Shown: positions 6,670-13,759 of the stretch, piece by piece
Layout of the letters: each line of letters begins with the position of its first letter
Position numbering within the stretch: position 1 is the stretch's first letter
From: a virus
Reading direction: 5' to 3' (one strand)
DNA length: 55,485 nt
Virus record (IMG/VR): IMGVR_UViG_3300021962_000132
Span: 1 to 55,485 of that record
Notes under the pieces: model-generated
The model's input: only the letters and a program-made list of their open reading frames with translations
The model's database searches: none
What the model was told of the DNA's origin: nothing
Position numbers and translations under genes: made by a program

Positions 6670-6903
6670 ATGGAAACGGCATACGTAGTAACATTTATTA
6701 CAATGTTTACCTTGCTCTTTTTTATGGTAGGAGGTATAATAGGTTGGTTAACTTATAAACATCTACTGGAATCAAAACCTCCATATTTGCATCCAGAGTT
6801 TTTTGATGAAAATGGTCAGATTATTCCTGACGAAATAGTATCTGTACGATTTGAAAACGATTACGATTATGACTACGACGAAGATGAAGAAAGCGACGAT
6901 TGA
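6670..6903 (+). CDS. Membrane-anchored acidic protein, 77 aa
   Basis: One clear transmembrane helix (residues 5-28, VVTFITMFTLLFFMVGGIIGWL) is followed by a soluble part and a strikingly acidic tail of Asp/Glu/Tyr repeats (residues 63-77). A GGAG ribosome site precedes the ATG. Membrane-anchored acidic proteins of this kind recur in cyanophages. Function unknown. Confidence 0.7.
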   Translation: METAYVVTFITMFTLLFFMVGGIIGWLTYKHLLESKPPYLHPEFFDENGQIIPDEIVSVRFENDYDYDYDEDEESDD

Positions 6904-7444
6904 AAAACCTATTGAAACTCTTCCAACAAACCCCTTTGTATTTGAGATTCTAGAACTTGCCTCAAAGCAAAGAAGCAATGCAAAGAAAGTAGAAGTTCTT
7001 AAGACATATGAACACGATTCTCTAAAAGCAATTTTTATTTGGAACTTTGATGAGTCTGTTATTTCCCTTCTTCCCGAAGGTCAAGTTCCATATGCCAGTA
7101 CAGGAGAGCAAACATCCTATAGTGGAACTCTAAGTGGAAAAATTGAAGACGCAGTATCTAAGATGCAAGAGTTAAACTCAAATTCTCTTGGATCAATGGA
7201 TCAAGGAAAATCTTCCATCAGAAAAGAATATCATATGTTTTATAATTTCCTAAAAGGTGGTAATGATGGATTGAGTTCTCTACGTAGAGAAACTATGTTT
7301 ATTAATATTCTTCAGGGACTTCATCCTCTTGAGGCAGAAATTCTTTGTTTGGTAAAAGATAAAAAACTTTCCAATAAATATAAGATATCTTTTGAAAATG
7401 TTAAAGAAGCATACCCCGATATTCAATGGGGTGGTCGTTCATGA
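6884..7444 (+). CDS. DUF6433-like phage protein
   Basis: About 186 residues from ATG 6884 (an upstream in-frame ATG at 6851 is inside the previous gene's acidic tail). The N-terminus FVFEILELASKQ...KKVEVLKTY...LKAIFIWNFDESVISLLPEGQVPY matches the pattern I recall for the DUF6433 family of marine T4-like phages. The later segment RETMFINILQGLHPLEAEILCLVKDKKL resembles a conserved helical repeat. Role unknown. It overlaps both neighbours, so it is co-translated. Confidence 0.65.
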   Translation: MKKATIEKPIETLPTNPFVFEILELASKQRSNAKKVEVLKTYEHDSLKAIFIWNFDESVISLLPEGQVPYASTGEQTSYSGTLSGKIEDAVSKMQELNSNSLGSMDQGKSSIRKEYHMFYNFLKGGNDGLSSLRRETMFINILQGLHPLEAEILCLVKDKKLSNKYKISFENVKEAYPDIQWGGRS

Positions 7445-7779
7445 GTGCAGTAGTAGGAGAAAAGAAAAAAATGGCAGAAAATAAAACCAAGATTAATAAA
7501 GTTCTGCCACATGAATATGGATGCGAAATTCTTTTAGAAAAAACTACTGTAGAAAAAGCAAAAGATTCTTCACTCCCAAATGATGCATATTTAATTTGGT
7601 ATATCGTTGATGATGAAGAATGTATTGATCTAACTCGTTGCCCCAAACGAGTAAATCTTTTTGATATGTACTACGATAAGTATGGTCCTGGTGCTGTTAA
7701 AAAAATTGATTTTGGGTATGGTAGAACTAATCCAAAACTTTGGGGATATAAACAACCAGAGAAAAAGAAAAGAAAATGA
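7441..7779 (+). CDS. Conserved hypothetical protein, 112 aa
   Basis: ATG 7441 overlaps the previous stop; a second in-frame ATG at 7471 has an AGGAG 12 bases upstream and may be the real start. The core (VLPHEYGCEILLEKT...LIWYIVDDEECIDLTRCPKRVNLFDMYYDKYG) looks like a compact alpha/beta protein, and the end is basic (PEKKKRK). No function is recognised. Confidence 0.65.
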   Translation: MSAVVGEKKKMAENKTKINKVLPHEYGCEILLEKTTVEKAKDSSLPNDAYLIWYIVDDEECIDLTRCPKRVNLFDMYYDKYGPGAVKKIDFGYGRTNPKLWGYKQPEKKKRK

Positions 7780-7955
7780 GTTCAGGATTTGATGTAGAAA
7801 TTGAAATGCCGAAGTCTGATATTGACAAACTTCTTAAGCAGTATAAAAAAATAAAAAAGTATCAAAAATCATCTCTGTATGCTATCAAAACAATGGACGG
7901 CACAGAAGATATTGTGAGTTCATTGATAAAGGAAGCGGAGGAGAATCCACTGTAA
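7776..7955 (+). CDS. Hypothetical protein, 59 aa
   Basis: A 59-residue ORF coupled to the previous gene by ATGA and ending immediately before speD. It is charged and helix-forming (SDIDKLLKQYKKIKKYQKSS). The exact fit between neighbours supports coding. No family is recognised. Confidence 0.6.
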   Translation: MSSGFDVEIEMPKSDIDKLLKQYKKIKKYQKSSLYAIKTMDGTEDIVSSLIKEAEENPL

Positions 7956-8282
7956 ATGGGAAAGCATTATCTACTTAACTTGTATGGATGCTCGTTTGTC
8001 CTTTTGGACGACGAGCGTTGTCTTATAGACTTACTAGAAAACGCAGCAGTAGCAAGTGGTGCTACTGTGGTTCAAACTATCTCAAAAAAGTTTGAACCAC
8101 AGGGAGTTACTGTTATTTGTTTATTGTCTGAAAGTCATATTAGTATTCATACTTGGCCTGAAGAAGGTAAGGCAGCAGTGGACGTTTATACCTGTGGTGA
8201 TTGTAATCCAAAGATTGGGTGTGATATGATTATCGAACAACTCTTTGCACAGAACCATACATTAAGTTATATTGAACGGTAA
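7956..8282 (+). CDS. speD: S-adenosylmethionine decarboxylase
   Basis: A 108-residue SpeD proenzyme. The self-cleavage motif LLSESHISIHTWPE lies at residues 56-69; cleavage at E59-S60 converts the serine to the pyruvoyl cofactor. CGDCNP (proton-donating Cys) follows at about 90. The enzyme makes decarboxylated AdoMet, the aminopropyl donor for spermidine. speD is a known cyanophage auxiliary gene, and polyamines could help pack DNA or stabilise photosystem II. It starts directly after the preceding stop. Confidence 0.95.
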   Translation: MGKHYLLNLYGCSFVLLDDERCLIDLLENAAVASGATVVQTISKKFEPQGVTVICLLSESHISIHTWPEEGKAAVDVYTCGDCNPKIGCDMIIEQLFAQNHTLSYIER

Positions 8283-8300
8283 CAAAAGTTACAAAAGTAC

Positions 8301-8339
8301 TTGTATAGATAATGTAACTAGAGGTATAATAATCCTCTA
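8301..8339 (+). promoter_or_regulatory. Promoter with dyad across the -10
   Basis: TTGTAT (8301-8306), an 18-nt spacer and TATAAT (8325-8330). A perfect 6-bp inverted repeat TAGAGG/CCTCTA (8319-8324 with 8334-8339) flanks the -10, suggesting an operator or a hairpin in read-through RNA. Confidence 0.65.
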
Positions 8340-8350
8340 CCGTTCATCCT

Positions 8351-8554
8351 ATGACTAAAGCACTCTTGCTTTTAGCATGGGTTCCTTTCCTCTTTGTTTC
8401 AGCGCCACAAGCATCTAGCATCCAACAGGTTGCAGTTTCTTGTGACACCGCGATGGAACTAATGGACATCGTTAAAAACGGCGATGTAGTATCACAAAAG
8501 ACAGAGGACCGATTGTTATTAGAACTCCGAAAGGATTTTATAGTAAAGTGCTAA
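8351..8554 (+). CDS. Small exported protein, 67 aa
   Basis: The N-terminus (MTKALLLLAWVPFLFVSAPQASS) is a classic signal peptide with probable cleavage after about residue 21. The mature part is about 45 residues with two cysteines (VSCDTAM and the terminal KC) that could form a disulphide. It has its own promoter and precedes the glutamine-riboswitch-like element. Function unknown. Confidence 0.75.
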   Translation: MTKALLLLAWVPFLFVSAPQASSIQQVAVSCDTAMELMDIVKNGDVVSQKTEDRLLLELRKDFIVKC

Positions 8555-8563
8555 AACCTAATA

Positions 8564-8644
8564 GGACGGAAGTAAGCCGACGCGGAACGGATCGTTCATT
8601 CGCTATTCGCAAATAGCGAACGCAAACGCCGACTGAAGGAACGC
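8564..8644 (+). promoter_or_regulatory. Glutamine riboswitch-like element (Downstream-peptide type)
   Basis: The RNA closes with P1 CGTTC/GAACG (8593-8597 with 8639-8643), contains a perfect 9-bp hairpin TTCGCTATT/AATAGCGAA with a CGCA loop (8599-8620), and ends in GCCGACTGAAGGAACGC. Upstream it also has GGACGGAAGTAAGCCGACGC and GGAACG. These are the conserved blocks of the glnA/Downstream-peptide glutamine aptamers of cyanobacteria and cyanophages. The first block may be a partial tandem copy. The gene that follows is a 45-residue peptide, as expected for this class. Confidence 0.7.
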
Positions 8645-8674
8645 TCTTTAACCTAAAAAACTAAGGAGAACCCA

Positions 8675-8812
8675 ATGTCTAGAGTAGTATATCGTGGTGT
8701 TGAGTATGACACCCAAAAGCGTCTTGAGTATCAACAACAAATGATGCAGCAACCCCAACAATACAACGAAACCTATCGTGGTGTTAAGTTTGTAAAGGAG
8801 GGGCATAAATGA
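8675..8812 (+). CDS. DUF4278-like small protein, 45 aa
   Basis: A 45-residue protein containing two copies of a YRGVxY/F motif (VYRGVEYD near the start, TYRGVKFV near the end) separated by a Gln-rich stretch. This matches the small cyanobacterial DUF4278 family. AAGGAG precedes the ATG. It lies directly under the glutamine riboswitch-like element, so its synthesis is probably controlled by nitrogen status. The molecular role is not known. Confidence 0.75.
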   Translation: MSRVVYRGVEYDTQKRLEYQQQMMQQPQQYNETYRGVKFVKEGHK

Positions 8813-8907
8813 AGAAACTAAACTTCCTTCAACTCATTAAAGAGCAAAAACAAAAAGAAGAGAGGCGTCAAAAAGCATCTCTTGCTACTTTAGTAGCAGC
8901 AAAATAA
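8809..8907 (+). CDS. Small basic peptide, 32 aa
   Basis: A 32-residue, mostly charged helix (KLNFLQLIKEQKQKEERRQKASLATLVAAK). Its start overlaps the stop of the DUF4278-like gene (ATGA) and a strong terminator follows, so the two form one riboswitch-controlled transcript. AAAGGAGG before the ATG is a good ribosome site. No family is recognised. Confidence 0.65.
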   Translation: MKKLNFLQLIKEQKQKEERRQKASLATLVAAK

Positions 8908-8910
8908 TTT

Positions 8911-8940
8911 AGAGAGGGACTTGACTCCCTCTCTTTTTTT
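8911..8940 (+). terminator. Rho-independent terminator
   Basis: A perfect 9-bp stem AGAGAGGGA/TCCCTCTCT (8911-8919 with 8926-8934), loop CTTGAC and seven Ts. The loop contains part of the -35 of the next promoter. Confidence 0.92.
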
Positions 8941-8949
8941 ATGTATAAT
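8921..8949 (+). promoter_or_regulatory. Sigma70 promoter embedded in terminator
   Basis: TTGACT (8921-8926), a 17-nt spacer and TATAAT (8944-8949). The -35 occupies the terminator loop and its last base is the first of the 3' arm. It drives the genes from 8973 onward. Confidence 0.75.
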
Positions 8950-8972
8950 TACCTTTGTCGAGGTTAATAAAC

Positions 8973-9158
8973 ATGGATCAAGAAAAGCTTAAGCTAATTG
9001 TCAGAAACCTTGAATCTCTGGTAGAATGTTTAAAGTCAGAGATTAGTTCTGATGAGGATTCTTTTAAACCAGAATTACAATATGAGGAAATTAAAAACTT
9101 TCTAAATGATTACGACGAAGTATTTTATGACGAGGAAGATGAATACAATGTTCGATGA
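8973..9158 (+). CDS. Acidic hypothetical protein, 61 aa
   Basis: The start is ATG 8973 with GAGG 9 bases upstream; an upstream TTG at 8955 lies at or before the predicted transcription start. The 61-residue protein is very acidic and helical (MDQEKLKLIVRNLESLVECLKSE, then Asp/Glu-rich). It overlaps thyX by 11 bases. Function unknown. Confidence 0.65.
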   Translation: MDQEKLKLIVRNLESLVECLKSEISSDEDSFKPELQYEEIKNFLNDYDEVFYDEEDEYNVR

Positions 9159-9858
9159 TTTTGAATTTATGAAACCAGAAGTAAAACTAATTAGTGTTAC
9201 TCCTGACGCAGAAAAGCATATGGCATATTGTGCTCGCGTAAGTAACCCTGCAAATCAGGAGAATGAAAAGTTCTCTGGACTACTCAAGTATTGTATTCAA
9301 CATCAGCACTGGAGCATCTTTGAGCAAGCAAGTATGACTGTAGAAATTAATACTACAAGAGGTATCGCAGCTCAGATTTTACGTCATAGGTCATTTACAT
9401 ATCAAGAATTTTCGCAACGATATGCTGATGCTAATCTTCTGAATAATACTATTCCTCTTCCTGAACTTCGTCGTCAGGATACAAAGAATCGTCAGAATAG
9501 TATCGATGATATTCCGGACTATCTGCGTCTAACTTTGACAGAAGATGTCCGCGTCCATTTTGAGAGTGCTCTACGCCTCTACAACCGCCTTCTGGAGAAA
9601 GGAGTGGCAAAGGAGTGTGCAAGGTTTGTACTGCCCTTAGCAACGCCTACAAGACTCTATATGACCGGTTCTGTAAGGTCATGGATCCATTATATTGATC
9701 TTCGTTCTGCACATGGTACACAGAAAGAACATATGGAGATTGCAGAACTTGTTCGCTGTATCTTTACCTGCCAGTTCCCTGCGGTATCTGAAGCACTTGG
9801 TTGGACTCGTGAGGGATGTGTAGAATGTGTTGATCCACCTTCAGTCACTATTGAATAA
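9148..9858 (+). CDS. thyX: Flavin-dependent thymidylate synthase
   Basis: About 236 residues from ATG 9148, chosen for the AGGA 10 bases upstream. The ThyX signature RHR(x7)S is present (RHRSFTYQEFS, residues 79-89). Other family segments are the N-terminal HMAYCARVSNP and HWSIFEQASMTVEI, and the C-terminal YMTGSVRSWIHYIDLR. It methylates dUMP with folate as carbon donor and FAD/NADPH as reductant, supplying dTMP for phage DNA. It is translationally linked to the acidic protein before it. Confidence 0.96.
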   Translation: MFDDFEFMKPEVKLISVTPDAEKHMAYCARVSNPANQENEKFSGLLKYCIQHQHWSIFEQASMTVEINTTRGIAAQILRHRSFTYQEFSQRYADANLLNNTIPLPELRRQDTKNRQNSIDDIPDYLRLTLTEDVRVHFESALRLYNRLLEKGVAKECARFVLPLATPTRLYMTGSVRSWIHYIDLRSAHGTQKEHMEIAELVRCIFTCQFPAVSEALGWTREGCVECVDPPSVTIE

Positions 9859-9861
9859 ATA
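9854..9861 (+). promoter_or_regulatory. Late promoter element
   Basis: AATAAATA matches NATAAATA and covers the thyX stop codon, 27 bases ahead of the TTG-started gene at 9888. Confidence 0.5.
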
Positions 9862-9887
9862 TCCTTACATACTATGGAGGTGTAACA

Positions 9888-10136
9888 TTGGCAACGTATC
9901 CAGTTTATAATAAAGTTACTGGTGAACAAAAAGAAGTTGTTCTCAGTGTTCATGATTGGGATCAGTGGAAAAAAGATAATCCAGATTGGGATAGAGATTG
10001 GTCTGATCCATCAACTTGTCCTGCATCTGGAGAAGTTGGTGAGATTTATGATCGACTTATAAAATCTCATCCAGGATGGAATGATGTTCTTCATAAAGCA
10101 TCAAAAGCACCAGGATCAAAAGTAAAACCAATTTAA
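9888..10136 (+). CDS. Conserved hypothetical protein, 82 aa, TTG start
   Basis: TTG at 9888 follows a strong GGAGG at a 7-base spacing, and no ATG is better placed. The 82-residue product (TYPVYNKVTGEQKEVVLSVHDWD, WDRDWSDPSTCPASGEVG, HKASKAPGSKVK) looks like a family I recall as conserved in T4-like cyanophages without assigned function. It is rich in Trp and Asp. A late element lies just upstream, so it may be expressed late, possibly as a virion or packaging-related protein. Confidence 0.75.
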   Translation: MATYPVYNKVTGEQKEVVLSVHDWDQWKKDNPDWDRDWSDPSTCPASGEVGEIYDRLIKSHPGWNDVLHKASKAPGSKVKPI

Positions 10137-10143
10137 TCATTCT

Positions 10144-10896
10144 ATGGCAAGAAGAAGAAAAGAAGACCAACCAATTGGTGTTGGGATGACTGCTAAGCAG
10201 ATGAAGCGTAAAAAACCAATCAATCTAGATTTAATTAGAGAGATTGAACCACTAACAGATAATCAAAAACTTTTATATCAAGCATACGAAAAGGGACAAA
10301 ATATCGTTGCATATGGATGCGCAGGAACAGGTAAGACATTCATCACGCTTTATAACGCTCTTCAAGACGTACTTGATGAAAGATCTCCTTACGAAAAGAT
10401 TTATATCGTTAGGTCTCTTGTTGCTACCCGTGAAATTGGTTTTCTTCCTGGTGATCATGAAGACAAGTCATCACTTTATCAAATTCCCTATAAGAATATG
10501 GTGAAGTATATGTTTCAGATGCCAGATGATGCGTCGTTTGAAATGCTTTATGGAAATCTAAAACTTCAAGGAACAATTAGTTTTTGGTCTACTTCCTTTA
10601 TTCGTGGAACTACTCTGGATAATGCAATCATCATTGTCGATGAATTTCAAAACTTGAATTTTCATGAACTTGATAGTATCATTACTCGTGTAGGTGAAAA
10701 TAGTAAGATTATGTTCTGTGGAGATGCTACTCAAAGCGATCTTATTAAAACGAACGAAAAGAATGGAATTATCGATTTTATGAAAGTTCTTCGCGTGATG
10801 CCTTCAATTGATATTATTGAATTTGGAGTTGATGATATCGTCCGCTCTGGATTTGTGAAGGAATATATTCTTGCTAAAATGGAAGTCGGTGTATGA
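10144..10896 (+). CDS. phoH: PhoH-like P-loop ATPase
   Basis: A 250-residue PhoH family ATPase. Walker A GCAGTGKT is at residues 58-65 and Walker B IIIVDEFQN at 162-170, followed by the GDATQSD sensor segment. phoH is widespread in marine phages; in bacteria the family is linked to phosphate starvation, and related proteins act in RNA metabolism. Its role in infection is not established. It is coupled to the nuclease gene after it by ATGA. Confidence 0.93.
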   Translation: MARRRKEDQPIGVGMTAKQMKRKKPINLDLIREIEPLTDNQKLLYQAYEKGQNIVAYGCAGTGKTFITLYNALQDVLDERSPYEKIYIVRSLVATREIGFLPGDHEDKSSLYQIPYKNMVKYMFQMPDDASFEMLYGNLKLQGTISFWSTSFIRGTTLDNAIIIVDEFQNLNFHELDSIITRVGENSKIMFCGDATQSDLIKTNEKNGIIDFMKVLRVMPSIDIIEFGVDDIVRSGFVKEYILAKMEVGV

Positions 10897-11573
10897 GTTT
10901 TATTCATTGTAATTACTTAGGTGATCTTGAATTAGAAAAGAAAGAAACAAATGGCATCCGCTTGTATAATCTTCCTGATGGTCAGTGGGTGCCATCAATT
11001 ACATCTGTGACTTCTTTTTATAATCGCGATATCTTTATTAAGTGGAGAAAAAGAGTAGGACTGGAAGAGGCAAATCGAATTACTAAAAGAGCCACTGCAA
11101 GAGGAACCGATTTTCACCAAGTCTGTCAAGATTATTTGGAAAACAAAGAACTTGATTGGAATGATTATCAACCAATGACAAAGATAATGTTTTCTTACGC
11201 AAAACCTTATCTTAATAAGATAAATAATATTCATGCAATTGAAAGGACACTTTATTCTGAATATTTGGGACTTGCTGGAAGAGTAGATTGTATTGCAGAA
11301 TACGAAGGAGAACTAGCAGTAATAGATTTTAAAACATCTGAGAAGATTAAACCCGAGGAGTGGATTGAAAATTATTTTGTTCAAGAAACTTTTTATGCTG
11401 CAGCATATTACGAACTCACTGGTCAGGTTGTTAAGAAACTTATTACACTCATGGTAACTCCTGGTGGAGAAGTGAAAGTATTTGACAAAAGAAACAAAGG
11501 CGACTATATTAAACTATTAGTTCGTTATATTAAAGAATTTGTACATCACAATACTAGGTCAGATGGAGAATGA
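10893..11573 (+). CDS. PD-(D/E)XK exonuclease (Cas4/MGME1-like)
   Basis: A 226-residue nuclease of the PD-(D/E)XK superfamily. Visible parts are a conserved His in TDFHQVCQDYL (about residue 75), E117, D132 in GLAGRVDCIAEY and D145-x-K147 in AVIDFKTS, with a following QETFYAAAYYELTG helix. This layout resembles the RecB-like nucleases of the Cas4/MGME1 type that resect single-stranded DNA ends. Placed with gp59 and gp32, it likely serves recombination-dependent replication or host DNA breakdown. Confidence 0.8.
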   Translation: MSFIHCNYLGDLELEKKETNGIRLYNLPDGQWVPSITSVTSFYNRDIFIKWRKRVGLEEANRITKRATARGTDFHQVCQDYLENKELDWNDYQPMTKIMFSYAKPYLNKINNIHAIERTLYSEYLGLAGRVDCIAEYEGELAVIDFKTSEKIKPEEWIENYFVQETFYAAAYYELTGQVVKKLITLMVTPGGEVKVFDKRNKGDYIKLLVRYIKEFVHHNTRSDGE

Positions 11574-11820
11574 ATTAGAGAAAGCATTAGAAAGTAAGTT
11601 TTTTTGTCCCTCTAAATTCGCACAAGAAATCGAAAATCTTGTACAAGTTAATGTTGAAATGAACTATATCGATGCCATTGTTTATTTTTGTGAACAAAAT
11701 AACATCGATATAGAGTCAGTGCCAAAACTTATTTCAAAACCATTGAAAGAGAAAATTAAGTATGAAGCAATGGAACTTAATTTTTTAAAGAAAACATCTC
11801 GTGCTAAATTAGTTTTTTGA
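11563..11820 (+). CDS. gp33: gp33 late-transcription coactivator
   Basis: An 85-residue protein from ATG 11563 (the longer frame from 11539 has no ribosome site). The sequence NYIDAIVYFCEQNNIDIESVPKLISKPLKEKIKYEAMELNFLK closely resembles cyanophage gp33. In T4, gp33 binds the RNA polymerase flap and links late promoters to the sliding clamp. Position just before gp59 and gp32 matches T4 order. It is shorter than T4 gp33, as usual in cyanophages. Confidence 0.8.
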   Translation: MENELEKALESKFFCPSKFAQEIENLVQVNVEMNYIDAIVYFCEQNNIDIESVPKLISKPLKEKIKYEAMELNFLKKTSRAKLVF

Positions 11821-12417
11821 ATGATTCCTTTTGATGCTTATAAATGTTATTTGTCTTTGAAAAATCATTTTACCAAAGACAATTATGATTACCATAAGTA
11901 TTGTGGTAAAAGTAGAGCAACTCTTCAATCTTTTTATAGAAGAAAAGATAGGATGTGGTTTGAAAAAGTTTCCAGACAAAAATCTGATAAAGAGGTAGAA
12001 GAGTTTTTCGTCGCCAATTTCGTATCATGCAATGATCCAGAAACTCTCTGGATTGGAGAAATGATTAAAGATGGTGAAGGAAGATATACTGAATGGAAAA
12101 AGAAAATACAATCTCTTTCATATATCTTTAAACAAGAAACAGAAAATTTATTTTCTGAAAACAAATTTGAGGATGTTTTTAAGTGTTCTAAGGGACATCC
12201 TCCAATCTTAAAAAAGTTCCTGAACGGTAATATTAGCCTAGAAACTCTAGTCATATATGATAAAATATTCCTGTTCGGGAATGACTTTGATAAGAAACTT
12301 CAAGACCCGGTATGGCAAACCGTCAGTCGTAGGATTAAAAAATATAATCCATTTCTAAATATTGATGTATTTCGTTACCGAAAAATTTTAAAGGAAGTAG
12401 TTCTAGGAGAAAGATGA
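11821..12417 (+). CDS. gp59: gp59 helicase loader
   Basis: A 198-residue protein starting immediately after gp33. The N-terminal block MIPFDAYKCYLSLKNHFTKDNYDYHKYCGKSRA, followed by the RKDRMWFEK segment, is typical of T4 gp59, which loads the replicative helicase on gp32-coated forks and D-loops. Length is close to T4 gp59 (about 217). gp59 next to gp32 is the T4 order and the proteins interact. Confidence 0.85.
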   Translation: MIPFDAYKCYLSLKNHFTKDNYDYHKYCGKSRATLQSFYRRKDRMWFEKVSRQKSDKEVEEFFVANFVSCNDPETLWIGEMIKDGEGRYTEWKKKIQSLSYIFKQETENLFSENKFEDVFKCSKGHPPILKKFLNGNISLETLVIYDKIFLFGNDFDKKLQDPVWQTVSRRIKKYNPFLNIDVFRYRKILKEVVLGER

Positions 12418-12758
12418 GTTTTTTTAATTCTGAAGTTGTACGTGCTGAGATGGTAGAAATATCTGAACTTCAAGAGGAAATTTATGGAAGTGTCTTTAAA
12501 TTTCCAGCTATGACGAAAGAAGATAAAATTAAGCATGTTGATCTTTTAGAAAAACTTTTGAATAAGCAACAAATTCTTTATACTCGTTTAAGTTTATCTG
12601 ATGATCCTGAAGCTCAGGAAATGAAAAAACGGATAACAGAATCTGCTTCTATGATGGGTCTTCCTTCTGGAGTGGACATGAATATCATCTTTGGTAATAT
12701 GACTAAGATGCTTGAAGTGATGAGGAAACAGATTGACAAGACTGGTTCCGACCTGTAG
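12414..12758 (+). CDS. DUF1825-like conserved protein, 114 aa
   Basis: A 114-residue helical protein (MSFFNSEVVRAEMVEISELQEEIYGSVFKFPAMTKEDK..., YTRLSLSDDPEAQEMKKRI). It resembles the cyanobacterial DUF1825 group, with the FF.SE.V start and the LSDDPEA block. It is coupled to gp59 by ATGA and lies before gp32, so it is part of the replication operon. No biochemical role is known. Confidence 0.6.
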   Translation: MSFFNSEVVRAEMVEISELQEEIYGSVFKFPAMTKEDKIKHVDLLEKLLNKQQILYTRLSLSDDPEAQEMKKRITESASMMGLPSGVDMNIIFGNMTKMLEVMRKQIDKTGSDL

Positions 12759-12805
12759 AATAACGAAGTACACAAAGGCCAAATCTCAACAAATAAGAGG
12801 TACAA

Positions 12806-13759
12806 ATGTCTAATTTTGCAAATCTTAAAAAGCAATCTTCGCTTGGTTCATTGACTGAGAAACTAGTGAAGCAAGTCGAGAAGATGAATACCACTTCTGG
12901 TGGTGCTGATGAACGTCTCTGGAAACCTGAGATGGATAAAACTGGAGTAGGTTCTGCAGTTGTTCGTTTCCTGCCTGCTCCTGATGGCGAAGATGTTCCT
13001 TGGGTAAAGATGTATACTCACGCTTTCCAAGGTCCTGGTGGTTGGTATATTGAAAACAGTTTGACTACGATTGGTCAAAAAGATCCTGTTAGTGAATACA
13101 ATCGTGGTCTCTGGAATAGTGGTAGCGAGAAAGATAAGGAAACTGTTCGTAAGCAAAAGCGTAAACTTTCTTACTACAGCAACATTTATGTTGTAAAGGA
13201 TCCTGCTAATCCATCTAACGAAGGTAAAGTATTTCTCTTTAAGTATGGTAAGAAGATCTTTGATAAGATTCTGAATGCTATGCAACCTGAGTTTGATGAT
13301 GAAGATCCGATCAATCCTTTTGACTTCTGGCAAGGTGCAAACTTCAAGATCAAGATCGTGAAGAAAGATGGTTATTGGAACTATGATAAGTCTGAATTTG
13401 ATCGTGTTGCTCCTCTTCTGGATGATGATGACGCACTTGAAGCACTTTGGAAGAAAGAGTATTCTCTGACTGCAATCACTGCTCCAGATCAGTTTAAGAC
13501 TTATGAAGAACTTGAGAAGCGTATGAATTACGTTCTTGGTGTTGGTGGAACTAATACACCCACTCAGTCTCGTGCAGTAGTTGAACAGGAAGATGTATAC
13601 GAGTCTTACAGTTCTCCCGTAACCCGTGAGGATAAAGTTATGGAAGAACTTGAGCAGTCTTATACTCGTTCTAAGTCTCCTTCACTTCCAGTTATCTCTC
13701 AAGATACTGATGATGAAGATGACGCTCTTTCTTATTTCCAGCGACTTGCTGAAGATTGA
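12806..13759 (+). CDS. gp32: gp32 single-stranded DNA-binding protein
   Basis: A 317-residue ssDNA-binding protein. The basic N-terminal cooperativity region (LKKQSSLGSLTEKLVKQVEK), the OB-fold core (VVRFLPAPDGEDVPWVKMYTHAFQGPGGWYIENS, FDFWQGANFKIKIVKKDGYWNYDKSEF) and the acidic C-terminal tail (DTDDEDDALSYFQ) are all present. The protein contains no cysteine at all, so the zinc site of T4 gp32 cannot exist. AAGAGG precedes the start. It protects replication and recombination intermediates and recruits gp59. A terminator for this transcript lies inside the convergent gp53 gene. Confidence 0.95.
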   Translation: MSNFANLKKQSSLGSLTEKLVKQVEKMNTTSGGADERLWKPEMDKTGVGSAVVRFLPAPDGEDVPWVKMYTHAFQGPGGWYIENSLTTIGQKDPVSEYNRGLWNSGSEKDKETVRKQKRKLSYYSNIYVVKDPANPSNEGKVFLFKYGKKIFDKILNAMQPEFDDEDPINPFDFWQGANFKIKIVKKDGYWNYDKSEFDRVAPLLDDDDALEALWKKEYSLTAITAPDQFKTYEELEKRMNYVLGVGGTNTPTQSRAVVEQEDVYESYSSPVTREDKVMEELEQSYTRSKSPSLPVISQDTDDEDDALSYFQRLAED

